Below the pieces are notes generated by a model. It ran no database searches. It was not told the DNA's origin and saw nothing but the letters and a program-made list of their open reading frames with translations. The position numbers and the translations under genes were made by a program. Shown in pieces: positions 51,175-59,488 of a stretch of DNA of 64,000 nucleotides. Within the stretch, counting starts at the first letter, position 1. Each line of letters starts with the position of its first letter. The stretch is taken from assembly GCA_963824595.1 (NCBI GenBank), contig CAWGPY010000001.1, forward strand, positions 186,001 through 250,000, read 5' to 3'. Source of the DNA: Cybelea sp963824595. Lineage in GTDB: Bacteria; Vulcanimicrobiota; Vulcanimicrobiia; Vulcanimicrobiales; Vulcanimicrobiaceae.

Positions 51175-52448
51175 GCGACCGCCTTTGCGGCGAGACGCCG
51201 CAGCGGGCGCCCCAGCAGATAGCAGGTGAAGCCGCACGCCTCCCACTCCCTCGCGTCGAAGAAGCGCCGCGTATCGATCATGCGCGGCGTGCGCATCAGC
51301 GCCGCCATCGCGGCGGGCCGGATCGAGCGGAACTCCGAGTGCGGCGTCACGAGGACGATCGCGTCGGCGCCGCTGACGGCCTCGTCGAGCGACGAACAGA
51401 GCGGACGATGGAACTGCTTCACGTGCGGGTCGTAGATCGCCGTCAGGTAGCCGCGCTCGCGCAGCAGCGCGTCGATGTGCACCGTCGGGCTCTCGCGCGC
51501 GTCGTCGACGTCGGCCTTGTACGCCGCGCCCAAGAGCGCGATCTTGTGGCCGCGCTCCGGCTCGACGAGGTCGGCCAGGCGCCGCACGATGCGGTGCGGC
51601 ATCCGCTCGTTCACGCGACGGGCCGCCTGGACGAGCTCGGTCGCGAACGGATTCGCGTCGGAAAGGAAGTGCGGATCCACGGGGATGCAGTGTCCTCCGA
51701 CGCCCGGTCCGGGCTGCAGGATGTCGACGCGCGGGTGCTTGTTCGCCAGATCGATCGTCTCCCACACGTCGATGCCGAGCTCTTCCGAGACGATGGCGAG
51801 CTCGTTCGCGAACGCGATGTTGACGTCGCGGAACGTGTTTTCGACGACTTTCACGAACTCCGCGGTGCGGATCGACGTGGTCGAGATGGAGCTCTCGCAA
51901 AACGTCGCGTACAGGCTCTTTACGATCTCGGCGTCGGCCGGCGTGCGGCCGCCGACGACGCGCCCGTTGGTGCGGAGCTCGTCCATGATCGCACCCGGAA
52001 TGACCCGCTCGGGGCAGTGCGCGATGTGGAAGTCGTCGATCGACTTTCCGGCGGCGCTCAGCGCGCGTTCGAACACGCGCTCCGTCGCGCCCGGCGGAAC
52101 GGTCGATTCGAGCACCAAGATCGAGCCCGGCGCCGCCACCTCGGCGACGGCCGCGGCGGCGGCTTCGACGAAGCGAAGGTCGGGCTTGCCGTCGTGCGTC
52201 GGCGTCGGAAGGCACAGGATGTAGGCCTGGACGCTGGGGACGCCGTCGACGACGTGAAGCCGTCCGGACGCCAACGCCGCAAGCACGGCTTCCTTCACCG
52301 GCGCCTCGTCGCACGCGACGTGGCCGCGCTGCAAACCGCGGCGCAGCCGCGAGTTCACGTCGTAGCCGTACACACGATGACCGCGGCCCGCCAAGAGCGC
52401 CGCCGTCGGGAGCCCGATGTAGCCGAGACCGATCACGGAGATATTCAT
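51171..52448 (-). CDS. UDP-HexNAc 6-dehydrogenase (WecC/WbpA-like)
   Basis: This 425-residue enzyme of the UDP-glucose/UDP-ManNAc dehydrogenase family has an N-terminal Rossmann fold (VIGLGYIGLPTAALLAGRGH), LPTPTHDGKPDLRFV, STVPPGATE, the catalytic GPGVGGHCIPVDPHFL with Cys254, and a C-terminal UDP-binding domain (GAAYKADVDDARESPTVHI). It oxidises the C6 hydroxyl of a UDP-sugar twice to the uronic acid. The GPGVGGHCIPVDP wording favours UDP-ManNAc or UDP-GlcNAc dehydrogenases over UDP-glucose enzymes. The pathway context (see the amino-sugar genes at 59.5-62.4 kb) supports a HexNAc substrate. ATGA-coupled to the preceding glycosyltransferase. Confidence 0.9.
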   Translation of the reverse strand: MNISVIGLGYIGLPTAALLAGRGHRVYGYDVNSRLRRGLQRGHVACDEAPVKEAVLAALASGRLHVVDGVPSVQAYILCLPTPTHDGKPDLRFVEAAAAAVAEVAAPGSILVLESTVPPGATERVFERALSAAGKSIDDFHIAHCPERVIPGAIMDELRTNGRVVGGRTPADAEIVKSLYATFCESSISTTSIRTAEFVKVVENTFRDVNIAFANELAIVSEELGIDVWETIDLANKHPRVDILQPGPGVGGHCIPVDPHFLSDANPFATELVQAARRVNERMPHRIVRRLADLVEPERGHKIALLGAAYKADVDDARESPTVHIDALLRERGYLTAIYDPHVKQFHRPLCSSLDEAVSGADAIVLVTPHSEFRSIRPAAMAALMRTPRMIDTRRFFDAREWEACGFTCYLLGRPLRRLAAKAVA

Positions 52449-53659
52449 GAGTCACCATCCTTGCCGCGTAACGCGGCCGCGAGTTCGCGCATCTGCGCGC
52501 GCACGTCGTGCCGCGCGGAAACCAGTTCGTAGGCGCGTCCGGCGCGCGAGCGCGCCGCGCCGGGATCGCGATACACGTCGAAAAGGGCCGTCGCGAGCGC
52601 GCCGGGGTCGTCGGGCGGCACCAAGAGTCCGGACGTCGGATCGACGGCCTCGCCCACGCTGCCGGAGTCGGTTGCCACGACCGGCACGCCGAAGGCCATC
52701 GCCTCGAGCAGCGCCGAGGGAACGCCCTCCATCATCTTCTCGCCCGCGCTGCGGCTCGCAAGCACGATCGCGGCGAAGCGGCCGGTGCGATACTCGTGAT
52801 GCAGCCGGCTTTGCGGAACGAATCCGGCGAACTCCAGCGCGTCGCCCAGCTCGAGCTTGGCCGCGGTCCGTTCGAGCTCGTCCTGCAGCGGCCCGGTGCC
52901 GTAGAGCGTGCAGCGGACGGGAACGCCCATGTCGCGCAGGCGCACGAGCGCATCGAGCAGCGTCGCGTGGCCTTTGACCTCGACCAGCGCCGCCGGGCAC
53001 GCGATTCGAAACTCGCCCGCGTGGTGCGACGGCGTGACGAGCGGCGGGACGGCGATGCCCAGGCGCAGGTGCGCCACGCGTCCGTTGAGCGTGGGCATGC
53101 GCGCGCGTAAGTCGGCGGCGCCGCGCTCGGAGATCACGCGGATCAGCGCGACGCTTCGTTCTTTGACGTCGAACGCATTGCGCTCGTAGATGTCCCAACG
53201 GTGCGCCGTCGCGCTCCACGGCAGGCCGCTCGCTTGCGCGGCGATCATGGCGACCGTTGACGGAGTGGACATCCAGTAGGCGTGGATGTGTTCGGCACCG
53301 TGCTCCATCGCCCACTGCCCGAGCGCGAGCCCCTTGACGGCGACGGCGAAGTTCTTGGCGCGTCCGGGATCGCGCGACGCTGCGAGCGCGCGCAGCGCGC
53401 CGGCGGCGGCCGCGGGACGCGCGCGCAGCGCCGCGAGCGCGCGGCGCAGCAGCTGCGGGCTGGCGAGCGGCCACGCGAGGACGCGTGCGTTCGCCGGGAC
53501 GGGGTGTTGGGCGGGCGCCGCGGGCGGCCGCACCGGCACGATGACGAGCTCGTCGTAGTAGCGCGCCAGCTCGGCGAGTTCGCCGCGCAGGTACGACTCC
53601 TGGCTGCCGAACGGAAACCGCGACGTCACGACGATGAGCCGCCGGGCCGGCGCGTTCAC
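52445..53659 (-). CDS. GT4-type glycosyltransferase
   Basis: This 404-residue GT-B glycosyltransferase starts RLIVVTSRFPFGSQESYLRG. It has GAEHIHAYWMSTPSTVAMIA, SATAHRWDIYERN and a GT1 domain with ALVEVKGHATLLDALVRLRD, TLYGTGPLQDELE and EGVPSALLEAMAFGVPVVAT (the EX7E region that binds the nucleotide sugar). Acceptor and donor are unknown. It starts at GTG with a GTGA overlap with the preceding glycosyltransferase and an ATGA overlap with the dehydrogenase that follows. Confidence 0.88.
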   Translation of the reverse strand: MNAPARRLIVVTSRFPFGSQESYLRGELAELARYYDELVIVPVRPPAAPAQHPVPANARVLAWPLASPQLLRRALAALRARPAAAAGALRALAASRDPGRAKNFAVAVKGLALGQWAMEHGAEHIHAYWMSTPSTVAMIAAQASGLPWSATAHRWDIYERNAFDVKERSVALIRVISERGAADLRARMPTLNGRVAHLRLGIAVPPLVTPSHHAGEFRIACPAALVEVKGHATLLDALVRLRDMGVPVRCTLYGTGPLQDELERTAAKLELGDALEFAGFVPQSRLHHEYRTGRFAAIVLASRSAGEKMMEGVPSALLEAMAFGVPVVATDSGSVGEAVDPTSGLLVPPDDPGALATALFDVYRDPGAARSRAGRAYELVSARHDVRAQMRELAAALRGKDGDS

Positions 53660-54771
53660 TGCGCCGCTCCGCTGAGCTGCAGGTAGAGCTCGCGATGCGC
53701 GTCGACCATCCGCTCGACCTGGTAGGCCTCTTTGACGTGCCGCGCGGCCCGCTCGGCGATACTCCGGCGCATGCGCGGATGCGCGATCGCGCGCTCGATC
53801 TGTGCGGCGACGCGGAACGGCTCGAAGTCGGCAGCGAGAAAACCGAAGCGTCCGTCGCCGAGCATCTCGCGCGCCCCCAGCCACGGCGTGCTGACGATCG
53901 GCACGCCCGCCGTCATCGCCTCGAGGAGCGCGAGCGGCATGCCTTCGAACCACGACGTCATCAGCACGAGGTCGGCGCCGGGCAACAGGGTCTGCAGGTC
54001 GCTGCGATAGCCGAGGAAGCGCACGCGGTCGTCGATGTCGAGTGCGCGGGCCAGGCCGCGCAGCATCACCTCGTTTTCGCCCGCGCCGGCGAATAGGAGC
54101 ACCGCCTTCTCGCGCGTCTGCTTGTAGAGCGCCGAGAAGGCGCGCAGCGCGAGGATGTGATTCTTCTGATACTCCATGCGGCCGACGACGAGGATCGCGA
54201 ACTCGTCGAGGGCGATGCCCAGCCGCTGGCGAGCGCGCAGCCGATTCTCCACGGGTCCGGACAGGGCGAGGCCGTTGGGGATGAGCGCAACCTTGCGCAT
54301 CGGCAGCCGCTCGAAGCTGCTCATCCTCTGGCCCTGCTCTTTGAAGAACGTCACGACGCGCGAGGTCCGCCGATGCAGCAGCCAGTCGGCGACGCGTTCG
54401 ACCGGCGTGCGGCGGAAGTCGCACGGATTGTGCTCGGTGTGGACGACGCAGCGGCTTCCCGCGGCGAGCGCGGCCAGCCGCCCCCAGTACTTGCCGACGT
54501 GCGTGTGCGTATGGACGATGTCGGGGCGGTAGCGGCGGATCTCGCGGATCAAGTTCCAGAGGAAGAAGAAGCGATCCTTACGGCTCTTGCGGCCGGCGTG
54601 AAAGACGGGAAACGGAAGCGCGTCGCGCACGTGCGCGGGCGGTTCGTAGATCGTGAGGAGCGCGGCATCGACCTTGCCGTCGGGCAGATGCGTGAGCAAC
54701 TCGATGACGAGCCGTTCCGCGCCGTACCCGCGCACCGACGGCGAGATGTGCAGCACCCGCACGTGGCTCAT
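53656..54771 (-). CDS. GT4-type glycosyltransferase
   Basis: This 371-residue enzyme has VLHISPSVRGYGAERLVIEL at the N-terminus, HTHTHVGKYWGRLAALA, HTEHNPCDFRRTPVERVADW and a C-terminal half with ILVVGRMEYQKNHILALRAF and EGMPLALLEAMTAGVPIVST. That is the canonical GT4 layout with the EX7E motif. ATG 54771 overlaps the priming sugar transferase stop by 4 bp, so this glycosyltransferase probably adds the second sugar to the undecaprenyl-linked primer; that order is inferred from gene position. Confidence 0.88.
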   Translation of the reverse strand: MSHVRVLHISPSVRGYGAERLVIELLTHLPDGKVDAALLTIYEPPAHVRDALPFPVFHAGRKSRKDRFFFLWNLIREIRRYRPDIVHTHTHVGKYWGRLAALAAGSRCVVHTEHNPCDFRRTPVERVADWLLHRRTSRVVTFFKEQGQRMSSFERLPMRKVALIPNGLALSGPVENRLRARQRLGIALDEFAILVVGRMEYQKNHILALRAFSALYKQTREKAVLLFAGAGENEVMLRGLARALDIDDRVRFLGYRSDLQTLLPGADLVLMTSWFEGMPLALLEAMTAGVPIVSTPWLGAREMLGDGRFGFLAADFEPFRVAAQIERAIAHPRMRRSIAERAARHVKEAYQVERMVDAHRELYLQLSGAAQ

Positions 54772-56207
54772 GCCGCCCGGTGAAACAAGAACTCGCAGAG
54801 CGTCTGGAAGAGGACGGCCACGTCGAGGTAGAGGGACCAGCTTTCGAGGTACTGGAGGTCGTATTCCAGCCGCTCGCCGGCGGCCGACGTATCGACGTTG
54901 CGCTTCATGTGGACGTGCGACCAGCCGGTGATTCCGGGGCGTACCAGATGCCGCTCGTCGTAGCGAGGCATCGTCGTCCGGAACAGGTCGACGAAGATCG
55001 GGCGCTCGGGGCGCGGCCCCACGAGCGACATGTCGCCGCGCAGCACGTTGAAGAGCTGCGGCAGCTCGTCGATGCTGAAGCGGCGCAGGAAACCGCCGAT
55101 GCGCGTCTTTCGCGGGTCGTTGGTCGTCGCCCAGACGGCGCCGCCCTCGCGCTCCGCGTCTTGGCGCATCGACCGGAATTTGAAGATTTTGAACGGCTTG
55201 CCGCCGAGGCCGATGCGCTCTTGCGCGTAGAGAATCGGGAAGCCCGAGTCGATCGCGATGGCGATCGCCGCGATGGCCATGACCGGGGCGAAGAGCAGCA
55301 GCGCGAACGCGGTAAAGACGATGTCGGTGCAGCGCTTGACCAGCTGCGCGCGCGGCGTGCAAGCGCGCAGGCGCGCCGGCACGATGAGCACTTGACGGCC
55401 GTCGGTCTGGAGCGAGAGATCGTAGCTGTAGCGCATCACCTTCGGCGGGGCGAACGCGAGCCGGATCCGCTCGGTCGCGGCGACTTCGAGGAGGTGGGCG
55501 AGCAGATACGGCGGCACCATCTCGGTGAGGATGATCGAGTCGCAGCCCCAGTTGCGTGCGTGGTTGAACCATTCGATGCGATTTAGGTGCGGGTCGCGGC
55601 TCAGGTCGATCTTCTCGATCGCCTCGCTGGAGTCGTCGACGACGATGAGCAGCGTCTCGGTGCCGCTCTGCGGCTCGAGGCTTTCGACGACGCGGTCTAC
55701 GTTCTCGGCCGTGCCGACGATGCTGATCTTTCGACGGTTCCTGAACCACTGACGCTGCCGGATCGTGTGCAGGGCGGCGCGCGACGAGCCGACCATGACG
55801 ATCGAGAACAGGAGCGCGAAGATTAGCGCCACGCGCGACGTCGAGATGCCGGGGTAGATCGTGAAGAGCACCATCTGCGGGATCGTGCCGAGCATCAGCG
55901 CAGCTACCGTATAATAGAGCTCGTCTTTCATCGAAAGCGCGTAGGTCTTCCGGTAGAGGCCGAGGCGGTCGAACACGAGCACCCAGAGGCCGACGAAGAT
56001 GGCGTCGGCGATCAGCAAGTGGCTCAGGATCCGAGGCGAGTTCCAGTGGTGGAAGCCGATGAGGGCGCCCAGAGCCGAGGCCACGACGAACAGCGTGACG
56101 TCGGTCAATAGCAGAATGGCAACCCACTTCGCGGGATACGCCCGCGGTGGGCCGCCGATAACCGACTTCCGGACCTGTGCCGGACGTTCGACGATGCGCG
56201 TCGCCAT
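54768..56207 (-). CDS. Polyprenyl-phosphate hexose-1-phosphate transferase (priming)
   Basis: This 479-residue protein of the WbaP/CpsE-type family has four N-terminal membrane helices (about 25-140), a CoA-binding-like cytosolic domain (about 155-280), a fifth membrane segment (LVKRCTDIVFTAFALLLFAP) and the catalytic bacterial sugar transferase domain. The catalytic part includes GKPFKIFKFRSMRQDAE, FLRRFSIDELPQLFNVLRGD, MSLVGPRPERP and RPGITGWSHV. It transfers a sugar-1-phosphate from UDP-sugar to undecaprenyl phosphate to begin repeat-unit synthesis. ATG 56207 lies 11 nt behind a TATCAT box, as for a nearly leaderless mRNA. First gene of the minus-strand operon. Confidence 0.93.
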   Translation of the reverse strand: MATRIVERPAQVRKSVIGGPPRAYPAKWVAILLLTDVTLFVVASALGALIGFHHWNSPRILSHLLIADAIFVGLWVLVFDRLGLYRKTYALSMKDELYYTVAALMLGTIPQMVLFTIYPGISTSRVALIFALLFSIVMVGSSRAALHTIRQRQWFRNRRKISIVGTAENVDRVVESLEPQSGTETLLIVVDDSSEAIEKIDLSRDPHLNRIEWFNHARNWGCDSIILTEMVPPYLLAHLLEVAATERIRLAFAPPKVMRYSYDLSLQTDGRQVLIVPARLRACTPRAQLVKRCTDIVFTAFALLLFAPVMAIAAIAIAIDSGFPILYAQERIGLGGKPFKIFKFRSMRQDAEREGGAVWATTNDPRKTRIGGFLRRFSIDELPQLFNVLRGDMSLVGPRPERPIFVDLFRTTMPRYDERHLVRPGITGWSHVHMKRNVDTSAAGERLEYDLQYLESWSLYLDVAVLFQTLCEFLFHRAA

Positions 56208-56218
56208 GGATGCTTCAA

Positions 56219-56247
56219 ATGATACGCACCCATTCGGAACGGGCCGA
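56219..56247 (-). promoter_or_regulatory. Promoter candidate for minus-strand polysaccharide operon
   Basis: On the minus strand TCGGCC (56247-56242) and TATCAT (56224-56219) are separated by 17 bp, the same layout as TCGACC-17-TATAGT before the wzy-like gene. The -10 box lies 11 nt from ATG 56207. AACGG/CCGTT arms (56238-56242, 56251-56255) overlap the -35 region. Confidence 0.4.
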
Positions 56248-56301
56248 GAGCCGTTAGCACTACCCCCGGTGACTCGCGGGCAAAGGAAACAAGACCCTGT
56301 T

Positions 56302-56312
56302 GCAAAGGTCCC
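56302..56312. promoter_or_regulatory. Shared 11-mer GCAAAGGTCCC in divergent operon gap
   Basis: The reverse complement GGGACCTTTGC occurs exactly at 47615-47625 before the wzy-like gene. Both copies lie in the only two divergent promoter regions of the polysaccharide locus, so a common regulator site is possible. Confidence 0.35.
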
Positions 56313-56357
56313 GCCCATTGAGCAGACTCGTCCTCACGCCCGGCCCGCGCGGCAGCG

Positions 56358-56363
56358 TACCAT
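56358..56363 (+). promoter_or_regulatory. -10-like box before wzc-like gene
   Basis: TACCAT (four of six consensus bases) ends 9 nt before ATG 56373. No good -35 element is found at the expected place. Confidence 0.28.
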
Positions 56364-56372
56364 TTGAAGGCG

Positions 56373-58511
56373 ATGTCTGAAATAGCGCCGTACGCGGGGC
56401 ATGCTGCCCTAGCGAACCATGAACTGCAGCCTGCGCCGAGCGAAGGTCGCGACCTCGAACACCTCTTCCGCGCGCTCCTAAAGCGTTGGCGCGTCTTCGC
56501 GGCCGTCGCCGGCGGCTTCGTCGCGATCGTCGTCCTGGGGACGCTGCTGATGCCGAAGTCGTACACGACCACGGTCCGGCTCTTGGCGGGCCGCTCCGAT
56601 TCCAGCGGCACGCCTGTCGACGCCGGGACCGCGTTGCCGGTTCTCAACGCGCTCGTGCTTCAGAGCGGCGTACAGTCGGCCGAGACGTTCGCCGCGCTCG
56701 CCCAGCAGCGCGACATCGCCTCGCGCGTGGTCACTCAGCTAAACTTACAAGCGTCGCCGAGGGAGTTGCTCGGGCGCGTCAGCGTCCAGCCGATCGTCAA
56801 CACGTCGCTGCTGAATCTCAACGTCTCGTGGTCGTCGCCGGACCGGTCGGCCGACATCGCCAACGCCTTTGCGAGCGCTTTTGTGGATCAGGAGCGAGAC
56901 TTCGTTCGGTCCCAGGCCGTTGCCGCGATCGACTACCTCTCCAAGGAGATGCCGCAGGCCGCCGACGAGATGCATGCGACGGCAACGCGTCTCGCGCAGT
57001 TCCAGTCGAGCCACGGCTATATTGACGCCGCGGCCCACGAGCAGGACCTCGTCTCCCGGATGACCACGATCGACCAGCACGTCGACCAACTGACGGTGGA
57101 CTCCAGCGAGGCCAAGGCGCTGCTCGCGAGCGTCACCAGCCAGATGGCGTCCATGTCGAGCACGGTCAACAGCGCCCAGCAGGTGGATCGCAACCCGGTT
57201 TCCTCGGACCTGCGCTCCAAGCTGGCCGACGTCGAGACCCAGCTCGCCGCCGCTCAACAGAAGTACACGCCGCAGCACCCGGCGGTGATCGCGCTCCGCC
57301 AGCAGCGCGACGCCCTGGCCGCGCAGATCGCCTCCCAGCCGGCGGCCGTCGTGAGCCAGACAACCGTCGCCCCCAACCCGCTCTATCAGAGCCTGCAGCA
57401 GCAGGCCGCCAACTACCGGGCGAGGATCGAGGGCGACGAGGGGCAGCTCAAGGTCCTGCGGGGCCAGAAGCAGGCCGCTCGCCCGGCGGCCAAGTCCATG
57501 CCGCAGGAGGCGGTGGCGTTTTCCTCCATTCAAGAGGAAGCCAAGCGAGCAGCCAACGTCTATAACGCCCTGGCCCAGAAATACAGCGACGCCATGGTCG
57601 CTCGGGAGACGGCGATCAGCGACATCGTCGTCGTGCAGCCGGCCACGGCGGACTCCGCGGTCAAGCGCCCGAGTCTGAAGATGAACCTCCCGATCGGGCT
57701 AGCGATCGGGCTCTTGCTCGGTCTGGCGGTCGTCTACATCCTGGACTGGATGGAGCGGCGCTCCGCCGGCCGCGACTTCGCCCGGATCCTGGGCCTGCCC
57801 GTGGTCGCGCGTATCCCCGCGTTCGACGAGAAGAAGCAGCGGGCGCTGCCGTGGGTCCACTCGATGACCGTCGAGGCGTTCCTCCACCTGTGCGTGACGA
57901 TGCGGTTGCGCAACAAGCGTCCCATCCGGAGCCTCGCGATCCTGAGCGCGCGGCGCGGTGAGGGCAAGTCCACCGTTGCCTATCACCTGGCGAAGACGCT
58001 ATCGAGCCTGCAGCCCGGGGTGCTGCTGATCGACGCCGACATGCGTCAGCCGACGATTCATTCCATCACGTTCTGCGAGAACAACGTGGGCCTCAGCGGC
58101 GTTCTCGACGGAACCGCCTCGCTCGAGTCGGCCGTGCAGCACATTGCGCCCGGCCTCGACGTGCTGCCGAGCGGTCCGGATCCGGCCAGTCCCGTGTCGC
58201 TGCTGCAAGATCGCTTCGAAGCGGTGCTCGACGCGGCTCGCAAGACCTACGGCACCGTGATCATCGACACGCCCGCGCTGGCCGCCGTCTCCGACGGCCT
58301 GATGGTGGCGGCGCACGTTGACGGCTCGCTGTTCGTCGTCTCCGCCGACGACGCGGAAGAGAGCTACGCGAAGCGCGCGGTCGAGCAGCTCAGCCTGATC
58401 GGCGTTCAGAACCTTTTGGGCATCGTCGTCAACAAAGACGCGGTGGTCATCAGCGATTACGACAACTACTTCGCGCGCATGCATACGGCGTTGACGGCGG
58501 GTCCGGCATGA
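56373..58511 (+). CDS. Wzc-like chain-length determinant/BY-kinase
   Basis: This 712-residue protein combines a Wzz domain (first helix about residue 43, RVFAAVAGGFVAIVVLGTLL), a periplasmic coiled-coil region (about 180-410, GNVR-like end with AFSSIQEEAKRAANVYNALA), a second helix (IGLAIGLLLGLAVVYILDW) and a cytoplasmic ATPase. Lys532 sits in the Walker A motif ARRGEGKST; LLIDADMRQPT is Walker A' and TVIIDTPA Walker B. Such kinases control polymerisation and export of exopolysaccharide. The C-terminal tail has only two tyrosines (DYDNYFARM) rather than the usual cluster. A TTG three codons upstream is an alternative start. It heads the plus-strand operon. Confidence 0.9.
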   Translation: MSEIAPYAGHAALANHELQPAPSEGRDLEHLFRALLKRWRVFAAVAGGFVAIVVLGTLLMPKSYTTTVRLLAGRSDSSGTPVDAGTALPVLNALVLQSGVQSAETFAALAQQRDIASRVVTQLNLQASPRELLGRVSVQPIVNTSLLNLNVSWSSPDRSADIANAFASAFVDQERDFVRSQAVAAIDYLSKEMPQAADEMHATATRLAQFQSSHGYIDAAAHEQDLVSRMTTIDQHVDQLTVDSSEAKALLASVTSQMASMSSTVNSAQQVDRNPVSSDLRSKLADVETQLAAAQQKYTPQHPAVIALRQQRDALAAQIASQPAAVVSQTTVAPNPLYQSLQQQAANYRARIEGDEGQLKVLRGQKQAARPAAKSMPQEAVAFSSIQEEAKRAANVYNALAQKYSDAMVARETAISDIVVVQPATADSAVKRPSLKMNLPIGLAIGLLLGLAVVYILDWMERRSAGRDFARILGLPVVARIPAFDEKKQRALPWVHSMTVEAFLHLCVTMRLRNKRPIRSLAILSARRGEGKSTVAYHLAKTLSSLQPGVLLIDADMRQPTIHSITFCENNVGLSGVLDGTASLESAVQHIAPGLDVLPSGPDPASPVSLLQDRFEAVLDAARKTYGTVIIDTPALAAVSDGLMVAAHVDGSLFVVSADDAEESYAKRAVEQLSLIGVQNLLGIVVNKDAVVISDYDNYFARMHTALTAGPA

Positions 58512-59488
58512 CCGGAGTCACCGTCATCATCCCGGCCTATAACGAAGGGGCCGCGTTCGCCGGCGCCCTGACGCAGCTCGCCGACTACCTGTCGGTCTAC
58601 CGCGGCGGCGGCTACGACTTCCACTTTCTGATCGTCGACGACGGCAGCGACGACGAGACCAACGCGCTCGCGACGACGTTCGCGCGCTGGCGGCGCAACG
58701 TCCGCGTGCTGCGTCACGAGCAGAACCGCGGCCTCGGTGCGGCGCTGCGAACGGCCTTCGCCGCGGTCGACACCGAGCTGGCCGTCTGCCTGGACGCCGA
58801 CATGACGTATGCGCCGGCGGTCGCAATGGAGCTGATCGAGGCGCTCGAGGCCAACCACGCCGACATCGCAATCGCGTCGCCGTACATGCACGGCGGGTCG
58901 GTGGTCAACGTGCCCTTCTTACGGCGCGTGCTCAGCCGCGAGGCAAATCGTCTGCTTTCCTACGCGACGGGGGGGCGCTACGCTACGCTGACCTGCATGG
59001 TGCGGGCGTATCGCACCCTGGCGATGCGCGAGCTGGAGTTTCGCAGCGACGACAAGCCGGCCGTCGCCGAGATGATGCTCGACGCGCTGCGCAAGAAGAT
59101 GAAGGTCGTCGAGGTTCCCGCGACCCTTGCGTGGACGCAAGAGCGCCGCCAGGTCCGCGGCGGATGCAACGTGCCGAAGACCTCCGGGCAGATCTGGAGC
59201 ACGCTGCGCCTGGCATTTCGGCATCGGCCCTCGCTGTGGCTCGCCGTCCCGGGGCTGCTCCCCGGACTCCTGCCGCTGGTCGTCGCCCTGCTGCTGATCT
59301 TCCGGGTCAGCGCGACGACGCTCGCCATCGGAACCACCGTGACCATCGTCATTCAGTACACGAGTTTGGCCCTGTTTACGGGGCAAATCACCACGTTTCT
59401 GGGGCGTAAGCTGATCCAGAAACGGCACCTTCAATCGAACGGAGCAAGACGCAATAATGGCTACGACCCTTCCTCTCGCACCGCATAG
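58508..59488 (+). CDS. GT2 glycosyltransferase with C-terminal membrane helices
   Basis: This 326-residue GT-A enzyme has VTVIIPAYNEGAAFAGAL, FLIVDDGSDDETN, LAVCLDADMTYAPA (the metal-binding DXD-type motif) and ERRQVRGGCNVPKT, resembling dolichol-phosphate mannose synthase-like GT2 proteins. Two C-terminal membrane helices (about 235-300) anchor it. It could make a polyprenyl-phosphate sugar or add a sugar to the repeat unit. ATG overlaps the kinase stop by 4 bp; the 3' end overlaps the aminotransferase gene by 32 bp. Confidence 0.88.
   Translation: MTGVTVIIPAYNEGAAFAGALTQLADYLSVYRGGGYDFHFLIVDDGSDDETNALATTFARWRRNVRVLRHEQNRGLGAALRTAFAAVDTELAVCLDADMTYAPAVAMELIEALEANHADIAIASPYMHGGSVVNVPFLRRVLSREANRLLSYATGGRYATLTCMVRAYRTLAMRELEFRSDDKPAVAEMMLDALRKKMKVVEVPATLAWTQERRQVRGGCNVPKTSGQIWSTLRLAFRHRPSLWLAVPGLLPGLLPLVVALLLIFRVSATTLAIGTTVTIVIQYTSLALFTGQITTFLGRKLIQKRHLQSNGARRNNGYDPSSRTA

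Noticed and set aside
56268..56320. c-di-GMP (GEMM) riboswitch-like text: GGGCAAAGG followed by GTTGCAAAGG in the gap before the wzc-like gene
   Set aside because: The GCAAAG repeats recall GEMM core strings, but the CC/GG pairing around the GNRA loop and the tetraloop receptor are absent, and the spacing does not fit the aptamer.
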